Assembly: GCF_021295315.1 (NCBI RefSeq) | Contig: NZ_JAIMJA010000011.1 | Location: forward strand, 62,001-126,000 | Direction of reading: 5' to 3' | Length of the DNA stretch: 64,000 nucleotides | Origin: Motilimonas cestriensis | Lineage (GTDB): Bacteria; Pseudomonadota; Gammaproteobacteria; Enterobacterales; CBDFNC01 | Part shown: in pieces, positions 27,571-36,710 of the stretch | How positions within the stretch are numbered: the first letter of the stretch is position 1 | Layout of the letters: each line of letters starts with the position of its first letter | Program-made: the position numbers and the translations under genes | The notes under the pieces: model-generated | Seen by the model: only the letters and a program-made list of their open reading frames with translations | Told to the model about the DNA's origin: nothing | The model's database searches: none

Positions 27571-28604
27571 TATAGGAATTCATCCCCACCGCCACCGCCG
27601 AGCATAATTTCACCCGAGTCAGCCAAGCGCCTTGCAATGGAAAGGATCTCTTTCTGCGCTGATTCCACTTCACTGACGCGCACCGGCCCCATGGCTTCTA
27701 AGTCATCAGCCAACATTTCGGCAGCACGTTTGGACATATTGCGCATAATTTTCTCTTTCAGCTGATCATCGGCACCTTTAAGGGCACGTTGCAGAACGTC
27801 TTGGGCCACATCACGCAATAGCGCTTGAATGCCGCGATCATCAACATCAATTAAGTTATCAAATACAAACATCAAGTCTTGAATTTGTTGGCTCATTTCT
27901 TCATCCGACTCGCGAATAGAGTCCATTAATGGCCCTTCAATACTAGTGTCTAAGTAGTTCATAATATTGGCCGCTGCTTTCAAGCCGCCCATTTTCGCCG
28001 CTTGTGCACCCGCTTGACCAGCAAACTGTTTCTCCATGATCTCATTTAGCTCTTGCAATGCTGCAGGCTGAACTTCTTCAAGGTTAGCAATCCGCATCAT
28101 CAAGTCGAGTCGAACGCGCTCTGGGAACTGACTCATGATCTCAGATGATTGCTCCGGCTCTAAGTAAGATAAAACGATGGTTTGAATTTGCGGGTGCTCG
28201 TTTTGAATGATACTGGCCACTTGACGAGCATCCATCCACTTGAGGGAGTCTAAACCGCGCGCACCACTGCCCATAACAATTTGGTCAACTAAGTTACCCG
28301 CTTTGTCTTCACCTAGAGCTTGGGTCAGGGCATTACGCACAAAGTCTTCACTGCCAATACCTATGTTGGTGAACTTTTGAATATCTTCGAGAAAGCTACG
28401 GTGAACAGCGGTCACTTTCTCTTGCGAGAAATCTTGCATTGAAGCCATGGCCATACCCAAGCGTTGTACTTGCTTAGGCTCTAAATGACGGAAAATTTGC
28501 GCCGCGTCTTCTTCGGTCAAACTCAGCATTAAAATAGCTGATTTCTCTACGCCGCTTAGGCTCGCGATATCAAATTTCTGGGGTTCTTTTTTTTCATCAG
28601 GCAT
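27570..28604 (-). CDS. fliG: Flagellar motor switch protein FliG
   Basis: 344 residues. Armadillo-like segments are readable, with LSGVEKSAILMLSLTEEDAAQIF at the start, the EHPQIQTIVLSYLEPEQSSEIM motif in the middle domain, and MFVFDNLIDVDDRGIQALLRDV in the C-terminal torque domain with its charged helix. FliG couples stator motion to the rotor. Its start overlaps fliF by eight bases. Confidence 0.97.
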   Translation of the reverse strand: MPDEKKEPQKFDIASLSGVEKSAILMLSLTEEDAAQIFRHLEPKQVQRLGMAMASMQDFSQEKVTAVHRSFLEDIQKFTNIGIGSEDFVRNALTQALGEDKAGNLVDQIVMGSGARGLDSLKWMDARQVASIIQNEHPQIQTIVLSYLEPEQSSEIMSQFPERVRLDLMMRIANLEEVQPAALQELNEIMEKQFAGQAGAQAAKMGGLKAAANIMNYLDTSIEGPLMDSIRESDEEMSQQIQDLMFVFDNLIDVDDRGIQALLRDVAQDVLQRALKGADDQLKEKIMRNMSKRAAEMLADDLEAMGPVRVSEVESAQKEILSIARRLADSGEIMLGGGGGDEFL

Positions 28605-30312
28605 CAGAGGTCAACCAATCTTTAATTACTTGGGCTGAAAGATCGGGTTCATTGGCCACCAACGCCCGAACCGCTTTCACTAAATCTTCGTCTTTATGCA
28701 AATCAGGTAAATTGAAATGGCCATCTTTGATACCAAAATCCAACTCATCACCCGAGTCTGCAGCGACTAACCGTAGATCATCATCACCTGACAATGACCC
28801 TACTGCACCGCCCATTTCAAAATCTTCCTTGTCAATCGACTCAGGGTAAAGCAGTTTCTTAAGCATAGGTCTGATAATGGCAAATACCACTATTAAAATA
28901 ACCAGCATTGAGCCGCCGAAGCGCAACATTTGATAAAACTGATCAGACTGCCAAAATGGAGGTGGCTCGATATTGTCCAATTCAGGACGATTGAACGGCA
29001 CGGTCACCACTTCTAAAATGTCACCGCGATTCACATCAAACCCTAAACCACCTTGTAATAGGCGACGAATACTGGCGAGCTGCTCTTGGGTTCTTGGCAC
29101 GCGAGTGACTGCACCTTCAGCGCCGGCTTCAGTTTGATAATCAACAGCAACCGACACAGTTAGACGACGCACAAAGCCACTTTGTTGACGAGAATGACTA
29201 ATGGTCGTGTCTAACTCATAGTTTCGGGTGGCTTCTTTATGGCTACTGCCCGGTGCGCCTCCGCCATTCCCCCCTGTCGCGTCTTGAGGAATATTTGCAT
29301 CCATCGGCGGCTGGTTGGTTAACGCCCCCGGAACATCAGCACCATCACCGCCTACGGTTGAGTTTTCAACGGTCATCTCACTACGCAATGCAGGTATATC
29401 GGGGTTATAGCGTTTCTGGGTTTGCTCTACCGCAGTGAAGTCCATAGTCACATCAACTTCTGCGGTATAGTTATCGAAACCGACCACTGGAATTAAAATT
29501 GAGTCGATTTTATTTTTGTATTCCTCTTCCCGTTTGCGCTCTAATTCAAATTCTTTACGGCTTTTAGCCGCTAACGGGTCTTGGCTACCTGAATTGAGCA
29601 AGCGACCACGTTGGTCGGTAACGGTAACACGAGATGGTTCAAGGTTTTGTACTGCTGACGATACCATGTCGACAATGGAATCCACTTCTTCTTGGGTCAG
29701 GCTATCGGCGCGGCTAACCGTCAATACTACCGTTGCACTGGCTTTTTGTTCACGACGCGTAAATACATTTTCTTTTGGAACTGCAAGTAACACTTGCGCT
29801 TTTTGCACATTTCTCATGGCTTGAATAGCAAGGGCTAGCTGACGCTCTCGACTTAGTTTCAAGCGTTCACTTTCAAGACGTTGGCTGACGCCAAAGCCCA
29901 TGTCTTGCATTAAAATCTCATCGCCTTTTTCATCAACCGGGCCGACCCCGTTTCGCGTCAAGCGTAACTTAATTTGTTGATAATCTTCAGCCACCACTAA
30001 AATAGTGTTGCCTTCTAGCTGATATGGGATTTTTTCTTGATCTAAAAAATCGAGGGTAGTGATCAGTTGCTCTGTTTGAAAATTACCTAATGGACGGTAG
30101 TCAGGTGCTTTACCCCAGAACCATAAAATAACCACAATAGCTAAAACAATAGCCAGACCAATAATAATGGTGACTTGACGCAATACGTCAACATTACCGA
30201 GCATCGCCAAAGGAGAGCTTTTTTGCTCGCCTTGCTCGAGTTGATCAGTTTGACTCATGGCTGTGCTACCGCCGCCTACCATTAAGTCTGTATTTTGATT
30301 TGCTTCAGCCAC
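28597..30312 (-). CDS. fliF: Flagellar MS-ring protein FliF
   Basis: 571 residues from a GTG start at 30312, preceded by AAGGA at good distance. Two membrane segments (about 47-66 and 455-480) flank the periplasmic ring-building motifs, including NTILVVAEDYQQIKLRLTRNGV and ESERLKLSRERQLALAIQAMRNV. The C-terminal FliG-binding helix includes LVKAVRALVANEPDLSAQVIKDWL. Just upstream lies a duplicated fragment that joins a copy of this start region to a copy of the fliE end. Confidence 0.97.
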   Translation of the reverse strand: MAEANQNTDLMVGGGSTAMSQTDQLEQGEQKSSPLAMLGNVDVLRQVTIIIGLAIVLAIVVILWFWGKAPDYRPLGNFQTEQLITTLDFLDQEKIPYQLEGNTILVVAEDYQQIKLRLTRNGVGPVDEKGDEILMQDMGFGVSQRLESERLKLSRERQLALAIQAMRNVQKAQVLLAVPKENVFTRREQKASATVVLTVSRADSLTQEEVDSIVDMVSSAVQNLEPSRVTVTDQRGRLLNSGSQDPLAAKSRKEFELERKREEEYKNKIDSILIPVVGFDNYTAEVDVTMDFTAVEQTQKRYNPDIPALRSEMTVENSTVGGDGADVPGALTNQPPMDANIPQDATGGNGGGAPGSSHKEATRNYELDTTISHSRQQSGFVRRLTVSVAVDYQTEAGAEGAVTRVPRTQEQLASIRRLLQGGLGFDVNRGDILEVVTVPFNRPELDNIEPPPFWQSDQFYQMLRFGGSMLVILIVVFAIIRPMLKKLLYPESIDKEDFEMGGAVGSLSGDDDLRLVAADSGDELDFGIKDGHFNLPDLHKDEDLVKAVRALVANEPDLSAQVIKDWLTSDA

Positions 30313-30487
30313 TTAAATGATTCCTTACTACACTGGCATACTCATGATTTTTTATAATACGCTTCAACCATCTTGTTACGCACTTGTATTAACTTTACTT
30401 CAGTCACTTAAATAATGCTTGGCTACACTGGCATACTCATGATGTCTTTATATGCCTCAACCATCTTATTACGCACTTGTACCGTTG
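30302..30487. repeat. 95-bp imperfect tandem duplication spanning the fliF start and fliE end
   Basis: Two direct copies, about 30302-30393 and 30397-30487. The offset is 95 bases over the part holding CTTCAG(C/T)CACTTAAAT and CACTGGCATACTCATGAT, then 93 bases over ACCATCTT(G/A)TTACGCACTTGTA because the left copy carries two extra bases. The right copy contains the true fliE C-terminus. The left copy contains the true fliF GTG start and a decayed fliE tail. Confidence 0.9.
30343..30410 (-). pseudogene. Decayed fliF-start/fliE-end fusion fragment
   Basis: Reading minus from a GTG at 30410, in the copy of the fliF start, gives VTEVKLIQVRNKMVEAYYKKS and then a stop. The VRNKMVEAY part equals the fliE C-terminus. 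Two inserted bases shift the frame before the original fliE end. About 20 codons, lying in the fliE-fliF spacer. It probably has no function, but it moves the fliF start away from fliE. Confidence 0.7.
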
Positions 30488-30746
30488 CTTCAAAAGCAAC
30501 GCTGGATTTACTGGCAGCAATCATAACATCGCCCAAGCTGACATCGCGGTCACCCATCTCAAAGCGGTTTCGTAACTCACCTGTATTCTGCTGTAAGCCA
30601 TTTACATTGTCGATAGCCTGTTTCAGAAGTTGTGAGAAGTCCCCTTGTGCAGACTGGGTAGCGGGGAGTTGCGACTCTAAACCTTTTGCTTGAACGGATA
30701 AGGCTTGCATTTCATTGAAAAGGGATGATGTATCTGAAATATTCAT
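30423..30746 (-). CDS. fliE: Flagellar hook-basal body complex protein FliE
   Basis: 107 residues, the MS ring-rod junction protein. The conserved C-terminal half reads FEMGDRDVSLGDVMIAASKSSVAFEATVQVRNKMVEAYKDIM. It is the first gene of the fliEFGHIJ unit and carries a sigma-54-type promoter about 70 bases upstream. Its last 20 codons are duplicated in the following spacer (see the 95-bp repeat). Confidence 0.97.
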   Translation of the reverse strand: MNISDTSSLFNEMQALSVQAKGLESQLPATQSAQGDFSQLLKQAIDNVNGLQQNTGELRNRFEMGDRDVSLGDVMIAASKSSVAFEATVQVRNKMVEAYKDIMSMPV

Positions 30747-30816
30747 ACTGACCTCTGTAATATGCCTGTCAAATTGTTGACTAAAGCCCTGTTCGGCCTG
30801 TCGTTATATTAATAAA

Positions 30817-30832
30817 AGCAATTTTCAGGCCA
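30817..30832 (-). promoter_or_regulatory. Sigma-54 type promoter upstream of fliE
   Basis: Minus-strand TGGCCTGAAAATTGCT fits TGGCACG-N4-TTGCT with only the CA-to-CT change in the -24 half. It starts 71 bases before fliE and just after the flrC terminator. Activation by FlrA is expected by analogy with Vibrio class II genes. Confidence 0.8.
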
Positions 30833-30836
30833 AAAT

Positions 30837-30863
30837 AAAAAAGACGGCCTCGCCGTCTTTTTT
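30837..30863 (-). terminator. Rho-independent terminator downstream of flrC
   Basis: A 12-bp stem with a three-base loop (AAAAAAGACGGC, CTC, GCCGTCTTTTTT). On the minus strand the hairpin is followed by TTTTTTATTTT, and the flrC stop lies 27 bases before it. The A and T runs on both sides make it usable in either direction. Confidence 0.9.
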
Positions 30864-30889
30864 GTTATTTTAAATCAGCTAGTTATTAA

Positions 30890-32275
30890 TTATATAGCCA
30901 TTCCCATTTCTTTCATTCGAGCCAATTTGTAACGCAGTGTTCGCGGGCTAATCCCGAGCTTTTCAGCTACATCTTTCCGTTTCCCATCACAGGCTTTTAA
31001 GGCATCAAGAATAATAAGATGTTCTTGCTGTTTTAGTTCATCGCCCAGTTTTTCCTCGACGATGGCCGTAGAGCCAGTATCACTATTATTTTGTGCGATA
31101 AATGCTGTTGAGCTAAATGGACTTTGCTGCTCGCCGGCTTGACCTGCTGCGCTCAATTCGTCTTCTAATATCAAGTGGTCAATATCTATATCGGTACCAC
31201 CAGATAATATCAAGGCGCGTTGCACCACGTTTTCCAATTCGCGAACATTACCCGGCCAAGGATAATGGGTAAGACGGTGCGCCGCTGCGTCTAAAATTTT
31301 CGGTGTTCGCTCTGAGTTGGCATGGCGCTGTAACAAATGCTCCGTCAAAGGAATAATATCACCTGGACGTTGACATAGAGGTAACCATTGCAATGGGAAC
31401 ACGTTCAATCGATAGTAAAGATCTTCACGGAATAACCCATCTTTAACCGCTTGTTTTAAATCTCGGTTACTGGTGGCTAAAACCCGAACGTCTAGTTTCA
31501 CTGTTTTACGACCACCTAAACGCTCGACCTCTTTTTCTTGCAGCACGCGCAGCAACTTAGATTGTAGACTTTGCGCCATCTCGGTGATTTCATCGAGTAA
31601 GATAGTGCCACCTTGCGCTTGTTCAAACTTACCCGGGCACGCTTGCACTGCGCCAGTAAATGCCCCTTTTTCGTAACCAAACAGGGTCGCTTCCAGCATA
31701 TTTTCTGGGATTGCTGCGCAGTTTATCGCCACAAAAGGCTGTTCAGCGCGTGGTGACATATCATGAATATAGCGAGCCATGATTTCCTTACCCGCGCCGC
31801 TTGGGCCAGTCACCATTACCGATGCATCGCTTTTGGCAACCTTAGCGGCAAGGTTTAATAGCGCTTCGGTACTCGGATCGCCATACACGGGCGTGCATTT
31901 TTCACATTTTTGCGCTGGCGCATAACGGCTAACTTGATTTAGTAGTACTTCAGGAGCAAAAGGCTTAGCCAAATAATCAATCGCGCCTTCGCGCATGGCT
32001 TTAACGGCATCATCAATGGTGGCATAGGCCGTCATCAGCAACACCGGAACTTCTGCATACTTGGCTTTAATATTTTGTAACAAGGTTAAACCCGACATGC
32101 CGCCCATTTGTATATCACTAATGACCAAGTCAAATTTACGACGGCTTAGCTGCACTAATGCCGCCTCTCCACTATCGGCTTCGGTACATTCGTAACTGGC
32201 TAACAATAAGGTATCGACTAACGCTTCACGTAAGCCTGCATCATCTTCAACCACTAAAATTTGTGCTGTAGACAT
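30890..32275 (-). CDS. flrC: Sigma-54-dependent flagellar response regulator FlrC
   Basis: 461 residues. Receiver domain (1-120) with phospho-acceptor D54 (LVISDIQMGGMSG); AAA+ domain with Walker A GPSGAGKE, the sigma-54 contact loop GAFTGA and GGTILLDEI; and a Fis-type DNA-binding end with ISPRTLRYKLARMKE. FlrC, phosphorylated by FlrB, activates class III genes of the polar flagellum. It follows flrB by four bases and is followed by a strong terminator. FleR is the Pseudomonas equivalent. Confidence 0.96.
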   Translation of the reverse strand: MSTAQILVVEDDAGLREALVDTLLLASYECTEADSGEAALVQLSRRKFDLVISDIQMGGMSGLTLLQNIKAKYAEVPVLLMTAYATIDDAVKAMREGAIDYLAKPFAPEVLLNQVSRYAPAQKCEKCTPVYGDPSTEALLNLAAKVAKSDASVMVTGPSGAGKEIMARYIHDMSPRAEQPFVAINCAAIPENMLEATLFGYEKGAFTGAVQACPGKFEQAQGGTILLDEITEMAQSLQSKLLRVLQEKEVERLGGRKTVKLDVRVLATSNRDLKQAVKDGLFREDLYYRLNVFPLQWLPLCQRPGDIIPLTEHLLQRHANSERTPKILDAAAHRLTHYPWPGNVRELENVVQRALILSGGTDIDIDHLILEDELSAAGQAGEQQSPFSSTAFIAQNNSDTGSTAIVEEKLGDELKQQEHLIILDALKACDGKRKDVAEKLGISPRTLRYKLARMKEMGMAI

Positions 32276-32279
32276 AAGG

Positions 32280-33356
32280 TTATCCTCCTACTACTTGCGC
32301 TGGCACACTGGCGATTGCATGTAAGGGTAAACATAAAGTAAAGCAACTGCCCTGCCCCACCACTGACGTCACTTTCATTTCACCTTCATGGGCTTTTGCT
32401 ACCGATTGCACCACGGCTAGCCCTAACCCCGTGCCCTGCGGTTTAGTGGTATAGAAGGGCTGAACAATTTCGGGGAGTTGCTCTGGCGCGATACCTGGAC
32501 CATTATCTAACACGCTGATTTCCACTTGTGAGTCAGCATTACAACTGGCACGCAAATGAATTTTTGCGCCGCTGCCACAGGCTTGCAACGCATTATGGAT
32601 CAAGTTTCCGATAGCGCTAGCCAAGGCATTTTTATTGGCGAGTAGATAAAGATCTGGGTCAGGTAACGCAATGCTTAAGCTAGCATTGGCTCGCTCCATC
32701 ATCGCATCACAGCCTTGCTTCACTTCTTGTAATAAACTTTGAATTGAAATGTCTGCGACAACTTGCTTTTCACCGCTGCGGGCAAATAACAACATATCAG
32801 TCACTTGGGTTTCTAAGTCTTGCAGGCGGCTCATTAGCTTTTTCTGAAAATTGACACGAGACGTTTCAGGCAAGCTGGCACTGCCTAAGTTAGCGGCATA
32901 CAACATGGCCGCTGATAACGGGGTGCGGATTTGGTGCGCTAACGAGGCCACCATATTACCAAGGGCTGATAAGCGCTTCATCTGCGCCATTTTATCTTGC
33001 AGTTCACGGGTTTGAGTAAGGTCGGTTAAGGAAATCAACTGCCCAGAAAAACCTTCGAGAGGAGAAATAGACAGTTGAATTTTACGTCCATTGACCAAAG
33101 ATACTTCATGGCCATCATCAGCTTGAGGCGCAAAAGCACGGCGAATGATATTAAACCAAAACTCACCAACCAGAGGGTCACCTAACAAGTCAATGGCAAC
33201 TGGATTAGCTTGAGTCACCAGACCATTATTGTCGAGCAAGATCACGCCAGAGGGCAGTAAATCGAATACGTTAGCCAAGGAGCAATGTTGTGCCCTTAAC
33301 ATGGCAAGCTCACCGGCAAATTCTTCTTTCGCTAATGTCGTTTCTATCACAGTCAA
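32280..33356 (-). CDS. flrB: Flagellar sensor histidine kinase FlrB
   Basis: 358 residues with no membrane segment, so cytoplasmic. A PAS-like sensor domain (about 25-125; LPSGVILLDNNGLVTQANPVA) precedes the dimerisation helix with phospho-accepting histidine in SLAHQIRTPLSAAML. The ATPase domain has NLIHNALQA (N box), DNGPGIAPEQ (G1) and GTGLGLAVVQS (G2). It phosphorylates FlrC. A near-perfect sigma-54 site lies before it. Confidence 0.95.
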   Translation of the reverse strand: MTVIETTLAKEEFAGELAMLRAQHCSLANVFDLLPSGVILLDNNGLVTQANPVAIDLLGDPLVGEFWFNIIRRAFAPQADDGHEVSLVNGRKIQLSISPLEGFSGQLISLTDLTQTRELQDKMAQMKRLSALGNMVASLAHQIRTPLSAAMLYAANLGSASLPETSRVNFQKKLMSRLQDLETQVTDMLLFARSGEKQVVADISIQSLLQEVKQGCDAMMERANASLSIALPDPDLYLLANKNALASAIGNLIHNALQACGSGAKIHLRASCNADSQVEISVLDNGPGIAPEQLPEIVQPFYTTKPQGTGLGLAVVQSVAKAHEGEMKVTSVVGQGSCFTLCLPLHAIASVPAQVVGG

Positions 33357-33389
33357 AACCCTGGCGCTTATAAACTTATAGCTTGATAA

Positions 33390-33405
33390 TGCTAGTTTCG
33401 TGCCA
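33390..33405 (-). promoter_or_regulatory. Sigma-54 type promoter upstream of flrB
   Basis: Minus-strand TGGCACGAAACTAGCA has a perfect -24 half (TGGCACG) and correctly spaced -12 GC. It lies in the 108-base flrA-flrB gap, 34 bases before the flrB start. In Vibrio, flrBC is a direct FlrA target, which agrees. Confidence 0.82.
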
Positions 33406-33464
33406 GAATTTTAAACTGTTATATTTTAGTCAGATAGACAATAAATGAAGCCGTAAAACAACTG

Positions 33465-34946
33465 TTACTCTTTTGAAGAAAGGCTGTATTTCTTCATTTT
33501 TTCAACTAAGGTGGTACGTCGCATACCTAATTGCTCAGCGGCGCGAGCAACCACGCCTCCTTGCTGGTCAAGCGCTTGGCGGATCATATCCACTTCAAAC
33601 TCTGCCAACATATCTTTCAAATTGACACCTTCTTCAGGCAACGCCGAGGCAGCACTACTTTGAAACCCTTCGCTCAGCAAATCAAACTCATCTTCGGTTG
33701 GCTCTTGTGCTGTTTTCGTGTTCGCCTGCTTTTCGTTACCGTAGTCATCGTTAAAAATACTTAGCAAAGCTTCACGCTCAGCGAATGCACTGGGCAACTC
33801 CATGGTTGCATCTTCGGTTTCCAGGTGGCGATATTTAGCGGGCAGCTCTGCCACATCCACAATCTTGTTCGGGTGCAGTATCAACAAGCGCTCAACCAAA
33901 TTTGATAACTCACGTACATTACCCGGCCAAGAATGTAGCATTAAAGATTCAATGGCGCGTTGCGTAAAACGCAGTGTGGCGTTGTGCATGGTTTCATGGC
34001 GGGCCAATAACTCTTGTAGCAATAAAGGCACATCATCTTCACGCTCACGTAAAGCAGGTGTTTCAATCGGGAACACATTAAGGCGATAGAATAAATCTTC
34101 ACGGAATCGCCCTTGTGCAATCATGTCTTCAAGGCCTTGATGCGTCGCCGCGATGACTCGCACATTAGCATGTAACGATTTAGCGCCGCCAACACGTTCA
34201 AAGGTACGCTCTTGTAATACTCGCAGCAGCTTCACTTGCATCGGCATTGGCATGTCACCAATTTCATCCAGAAATAAGGTGCCGCCTTCAGCTAATTCAA
34301 AGCGCCCCTTGCGCGCCGCAAAAGCGCCAGTAAATGCGCCTTTTTCATGGCCAAACAACTCACTTTCCAGCAGGTCTGGTGGGATAGCGCCACAGTTAAC
34401 CGGTACAAAAGGGCCATTTTTACGATCTGACATTTCATGGACCGCGCGAGCAACCACCTCTTTACCGGTACCTGACTCACCTAAAATCAACACACTGGCC
34501 GCAGTGCCCGCTACCTGCTCAATTAAATGGCGCACCTCTTGAATGGCATCGCCCTTGCCCACCAGCATTTTTAATAAATACGAGTTTTGGCTTTGATCTT
34601 TAAGCTCACCGATTTGACTCAAATAAGACTGGCACTGATGCAGCAAGCGCGTCAGTTGATCGTAACTAAATGGCTGACTTAACCGACCTAAATAATTTGC
34701 TGCATCTAAATCAAGGCTTTCGCACACCCCAACAAAGGGTAACTGTGGATGCTGCTGGACAATTTCAAGAGCTTTTGACGGCGGTATCTCACCCAAAAGG
34801 ACGCCTTTATATCGAGTAATGATTTCAACTTGATCCAAATCGGCTAAATGCTCAGACTCCTCCCCAATAAAGGATAAAATCGTTTGCAGTAACCGTTGGT
34901 TCTCTTCGTTACTGTCGATAATCAACACAGATAAAGGTGCGGCCAT
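33465..34946 (-). CDS. flrA: Sigma-54-dependent master flagellar regulator FlrA
   Basis: 493 residues. The N-terminal FleQ-type receiver-like domain (1-120) lacks the usual phospho-acceptor pattern, as is normal for FlrA/FleQ. The AAA+ domain shows GESGTGKEVVARAVHEMSDR (Walker A), EKGAFTGAF (sigma-54 loop) and GGTLFLDEIGDMP; a Fis-type HTH ends the protein (VARAAEQLGMRRTTLVEKM). It is transcribed away from the maf-like gene. TATGAGGATATCC gives a good ribosome site. It sits at the top of the flagellar hierarchy. Confidence 0.96.
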   Translation of the reverse strand: MAAPLSVLIIDSNEENQRLLQTILSFIGEESEHLADLDQVEIITRYKGVLLGEIPPSKALEIVQQHPQLPFVGVCESLDLDAANYLGRLSQPFSYDQLTRLLHQCQSYLSQIGELKDQSQNSYLLKMLVGKGDAIQEVRHLIEQVAGTAASVLILGESGTGKEVVARAVHEMSDRKNGPFVPVNCGAIPPDLLESELFGHEKGAFTGAFAARKGRFELAEGGTLFLDEIGDMPMPMQVKLLRVLQERTFERVGGAKSLHANVRVIAATHQGLEDMIAQGRFREDLFYRLNVFPIETPALREREDDVPLLLQELLARHETMHNATLRFTQRAIESLMLHSWPGNVRELSNLVERLLILHPNKIVDVAELPAKYRHLETEDATMELPSAFAEREALLSIFNDDYGNEKQANTKTAQEPTEDEFDLLSEGFQSSAASALPEEGVNLKDMLAEFEVDMIRQALDQQGGVVARAAEQLGMRRTTLVEKMKKYSLSSKE

Positions 34947-35086
34947 TGGATATCCTCATAAACTCAAACCGCTGGAAAATTGACTAAAGGCGGTTTATTG
35001 ACGCCTCCATTCTAGAGGATCTGAATCAGACTACAAGTTAAGAACCGAACATTAGTCACAAATTTGACGCCCATAAAAATAATAAA

Positions 35087-35109
35087 TACCTAATAAATTG
35101 ATTTAGGTA
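35087..35109. promoter_or_regulatory. Palindrome in the flrA/maf divergent region, possible operator
   Basis: TACCTAA (35087-35093) and TTAGGTA (35103-35109) form a perfect 7-bp inverted repeat with a nine-base centre, about 42 bases before the maf-like gene. The 204-base region must drive flrA one way and the glycan gene the other. No matching regulator is identified. Confidence 0.3.
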
Positions 35110-35150
35110 ACAATCTATTACAAACTCATTTTTATTTATCGGACTTTCAT

Positions 35151-36458
35151 GTGGATTTGTTTTTTAACCGAAACCTACATTTTATAAAGCAGCGTTGGCC
35201 AGAAATAGCTCGTAACATTGAGCAAGCTCAGCCATATCAAACACTTACTGCGACACTGCTAAAAGCAAAAGCCGATACACTGATCATCAATAATATACAG
35301 CTAACTGGCGCTTATGACAGAAAGCATGAAGCGCAAGTTCAATGTGAGGAACTACCTGATGATGCCAAACACGTTTTTCTATATGGTCCTGCATTAGGCG
35401 ATATTCAAACCCATCTATTACAGCGTGATACGCTATTACAACTTCATGTTTGTGTGCTTAATTATGCCGTGTTTTCTGTGGTATTAAGCTATTTTGATCA
35501 GCCATGGCTAAGTGATCCTAGAGTCATATTACATGATATGAACAGCCTAAAAGATGTATACAGCCCGTTTGTTGTCGCACCAGCTGAATTACAACTTGCT
35601 GCAAATGAAGCCATAAAATTGCGTGACCGACTTTGGTTAGAATTAGATCATGAATTTGTACAACAAAAGCATCTAGGTAATTTTGACGCCATTAATTGTC
35701 AGGTGCTAGCGAATAGTGCTGTTATCAGTAAAGATCATGATGTTGCATCACTGTTTGATCAAGCCAATGGGAGCAAAGCGCTTATCATTGCCGCAGGACC
35801 AAGTTTAGAGCATCACTACGAAACATTAAAAGCCATTTATAAACGTGAAAATAGGCCGCTAGTGATAGCGGCAGATGTGACCATTCCCGTATTTAACTCA
35901 TTGGACCTCGTTCCTGATTACGTGGTGTATATCGATCCTGACTACAAGCATCATTTTCAACAATATGATTTAACGCACTTTTCAAACAGCCGTTTAGTCT
36001 ATTTTCCACGCATGGCTACGACTGATTTATTACATTGGCCTGGCAAGCGATATTGCGCCTACTCAGACTCAACTCTCTTTGACGAAATAAAGCAACAACT
36101 GCCTCGAGCAAGCTTGTTTAGTGGCGGCAGTGTGTTACATGCAGCAACAGATCTAGCGGTAAAAATGGGAGTTAGTGAGCTGTATTTCCTCGGTGCTGAT
36201 TTTGGCTATGTCAATGAGCGCACTCACGCCTTTTGGGAAAACAATACCTTAATGCCAGCGGGGATCAACAGTGCCAATACCTTTGTGCTAAATGGTAATA
36301 ACGAACCCATTCCTACTCATGCCAACTTCAGAGGCTACTTACGTGAACTTGAGCGTTATATTGAAGCCCATCCTAGCGTTCATTTTTTTAATACCAGCTT
36401 AGTGGGTGCTCATATCGATGGAGCCCCCTTCGCCAAGGATTTTGCAGAGAAGATATGA
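35151..36458 (+). CDS. Motility accessory factor (Maf/DUF115, MptE-like) flagellin glycosylation protein
   Basis: 435 residues. The DUF115/MptE-like Rossmann core is visible as KALIIAAGPSLEHHYETLKAI (about 210-230), PLVIAADVTIPVFNSLDLVPDYVVYIDP, and LYFLGADFGYVNERTHA near 350. Such Maf proteins transfer pseudaminic or related nonulosonic acids to flagellin in Campylobacter, Helicobacter, Aeromonas and Shewanella relatives. It is the first gene after the flagellar regulators and precedes the pse genes, which supports flagellin as acceptor. It overlaps the next small gene by four bases. Confidence 0.85.
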   Translation: MDLFFNRNLHFIKQRWPEIARNIEQAQPYQTLTATLLKAKADTLIINNIQLTGAYDRKHEAQVQCEELPDDAKHVFLYGPALGDIQTHLLQRDTLLQLHVCVLNYAVFSVVLSYFDQPWLSDPRVILHDMNSLKDVYSPFVVAPAELQLAANEAIKLRDRLWLELDHEFVQQKHLGNFDAINCQVLANSAVISKDHDVASLFDQANGSKALIIAAGPSLEHHYETLKAIYKRENRPLVIAADVTIPVFNSLDLVPDYVVYIDPDYKHHFQQYDLTHFSNSRLVYFPRMATTDLLHWPGKRYCAYSDSTLFDEIKQQLPRASLFSGGSVLHAATDLAVKMGVSELYFLGADFGYVNERTHAFWENNTLMPAGINSANTFVLNGNNEPIPTHANFRGYLRELERYIEAHPSVHFFNTSLVGAHIDGAPFAKDFAEKI

Positions 36459-36691
36459 CTATTCGATACGAAGCAGCCAAAGCCATGCGGCAGGGGAAAG
36501 TAGCCCAAAGTAACGTTGAATTGAATAAGGTGCTAATAGCGATGCAACAGATCGCCCCAACCTTAGCAGAAGAGCAATTAACATTGTTCAACAACATCAT
36601 CCAAGTAATGAACCAAGCAAGAATAACTAATGACTGGTTATACTTGGCCGATATCATAGAATACGAGCTGACACCATTTTTTGAAAAATAG
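36455..36691 (+). CDS. Small conserved-type protein coupled to maf, function unknown
   Basis: 78 residues, predicted helical, with no membrane segment or known motif. It begins MTIRYEAAKAMRQGKVAQSN and ends IEYELTPFFEK. The ATG overlaps the maf-like stop codon by four bases (ATGA), and codon use looks normal, so it is very likely translated. A small helical partner or chaperone of the glycosyltransferase is possible. I do not recognise its family. Confidence 0.7.
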   Translation: MTIRYEAAKAMRQGKVAQSNVELNKVLIAMQQIAPTLAEEQLTLFNNIIQVMNQARITNDWLYLADIIEYELTPFFEK

Positions 36692-36710
36692 TGGCATCAT
36701 TATTGCTATT

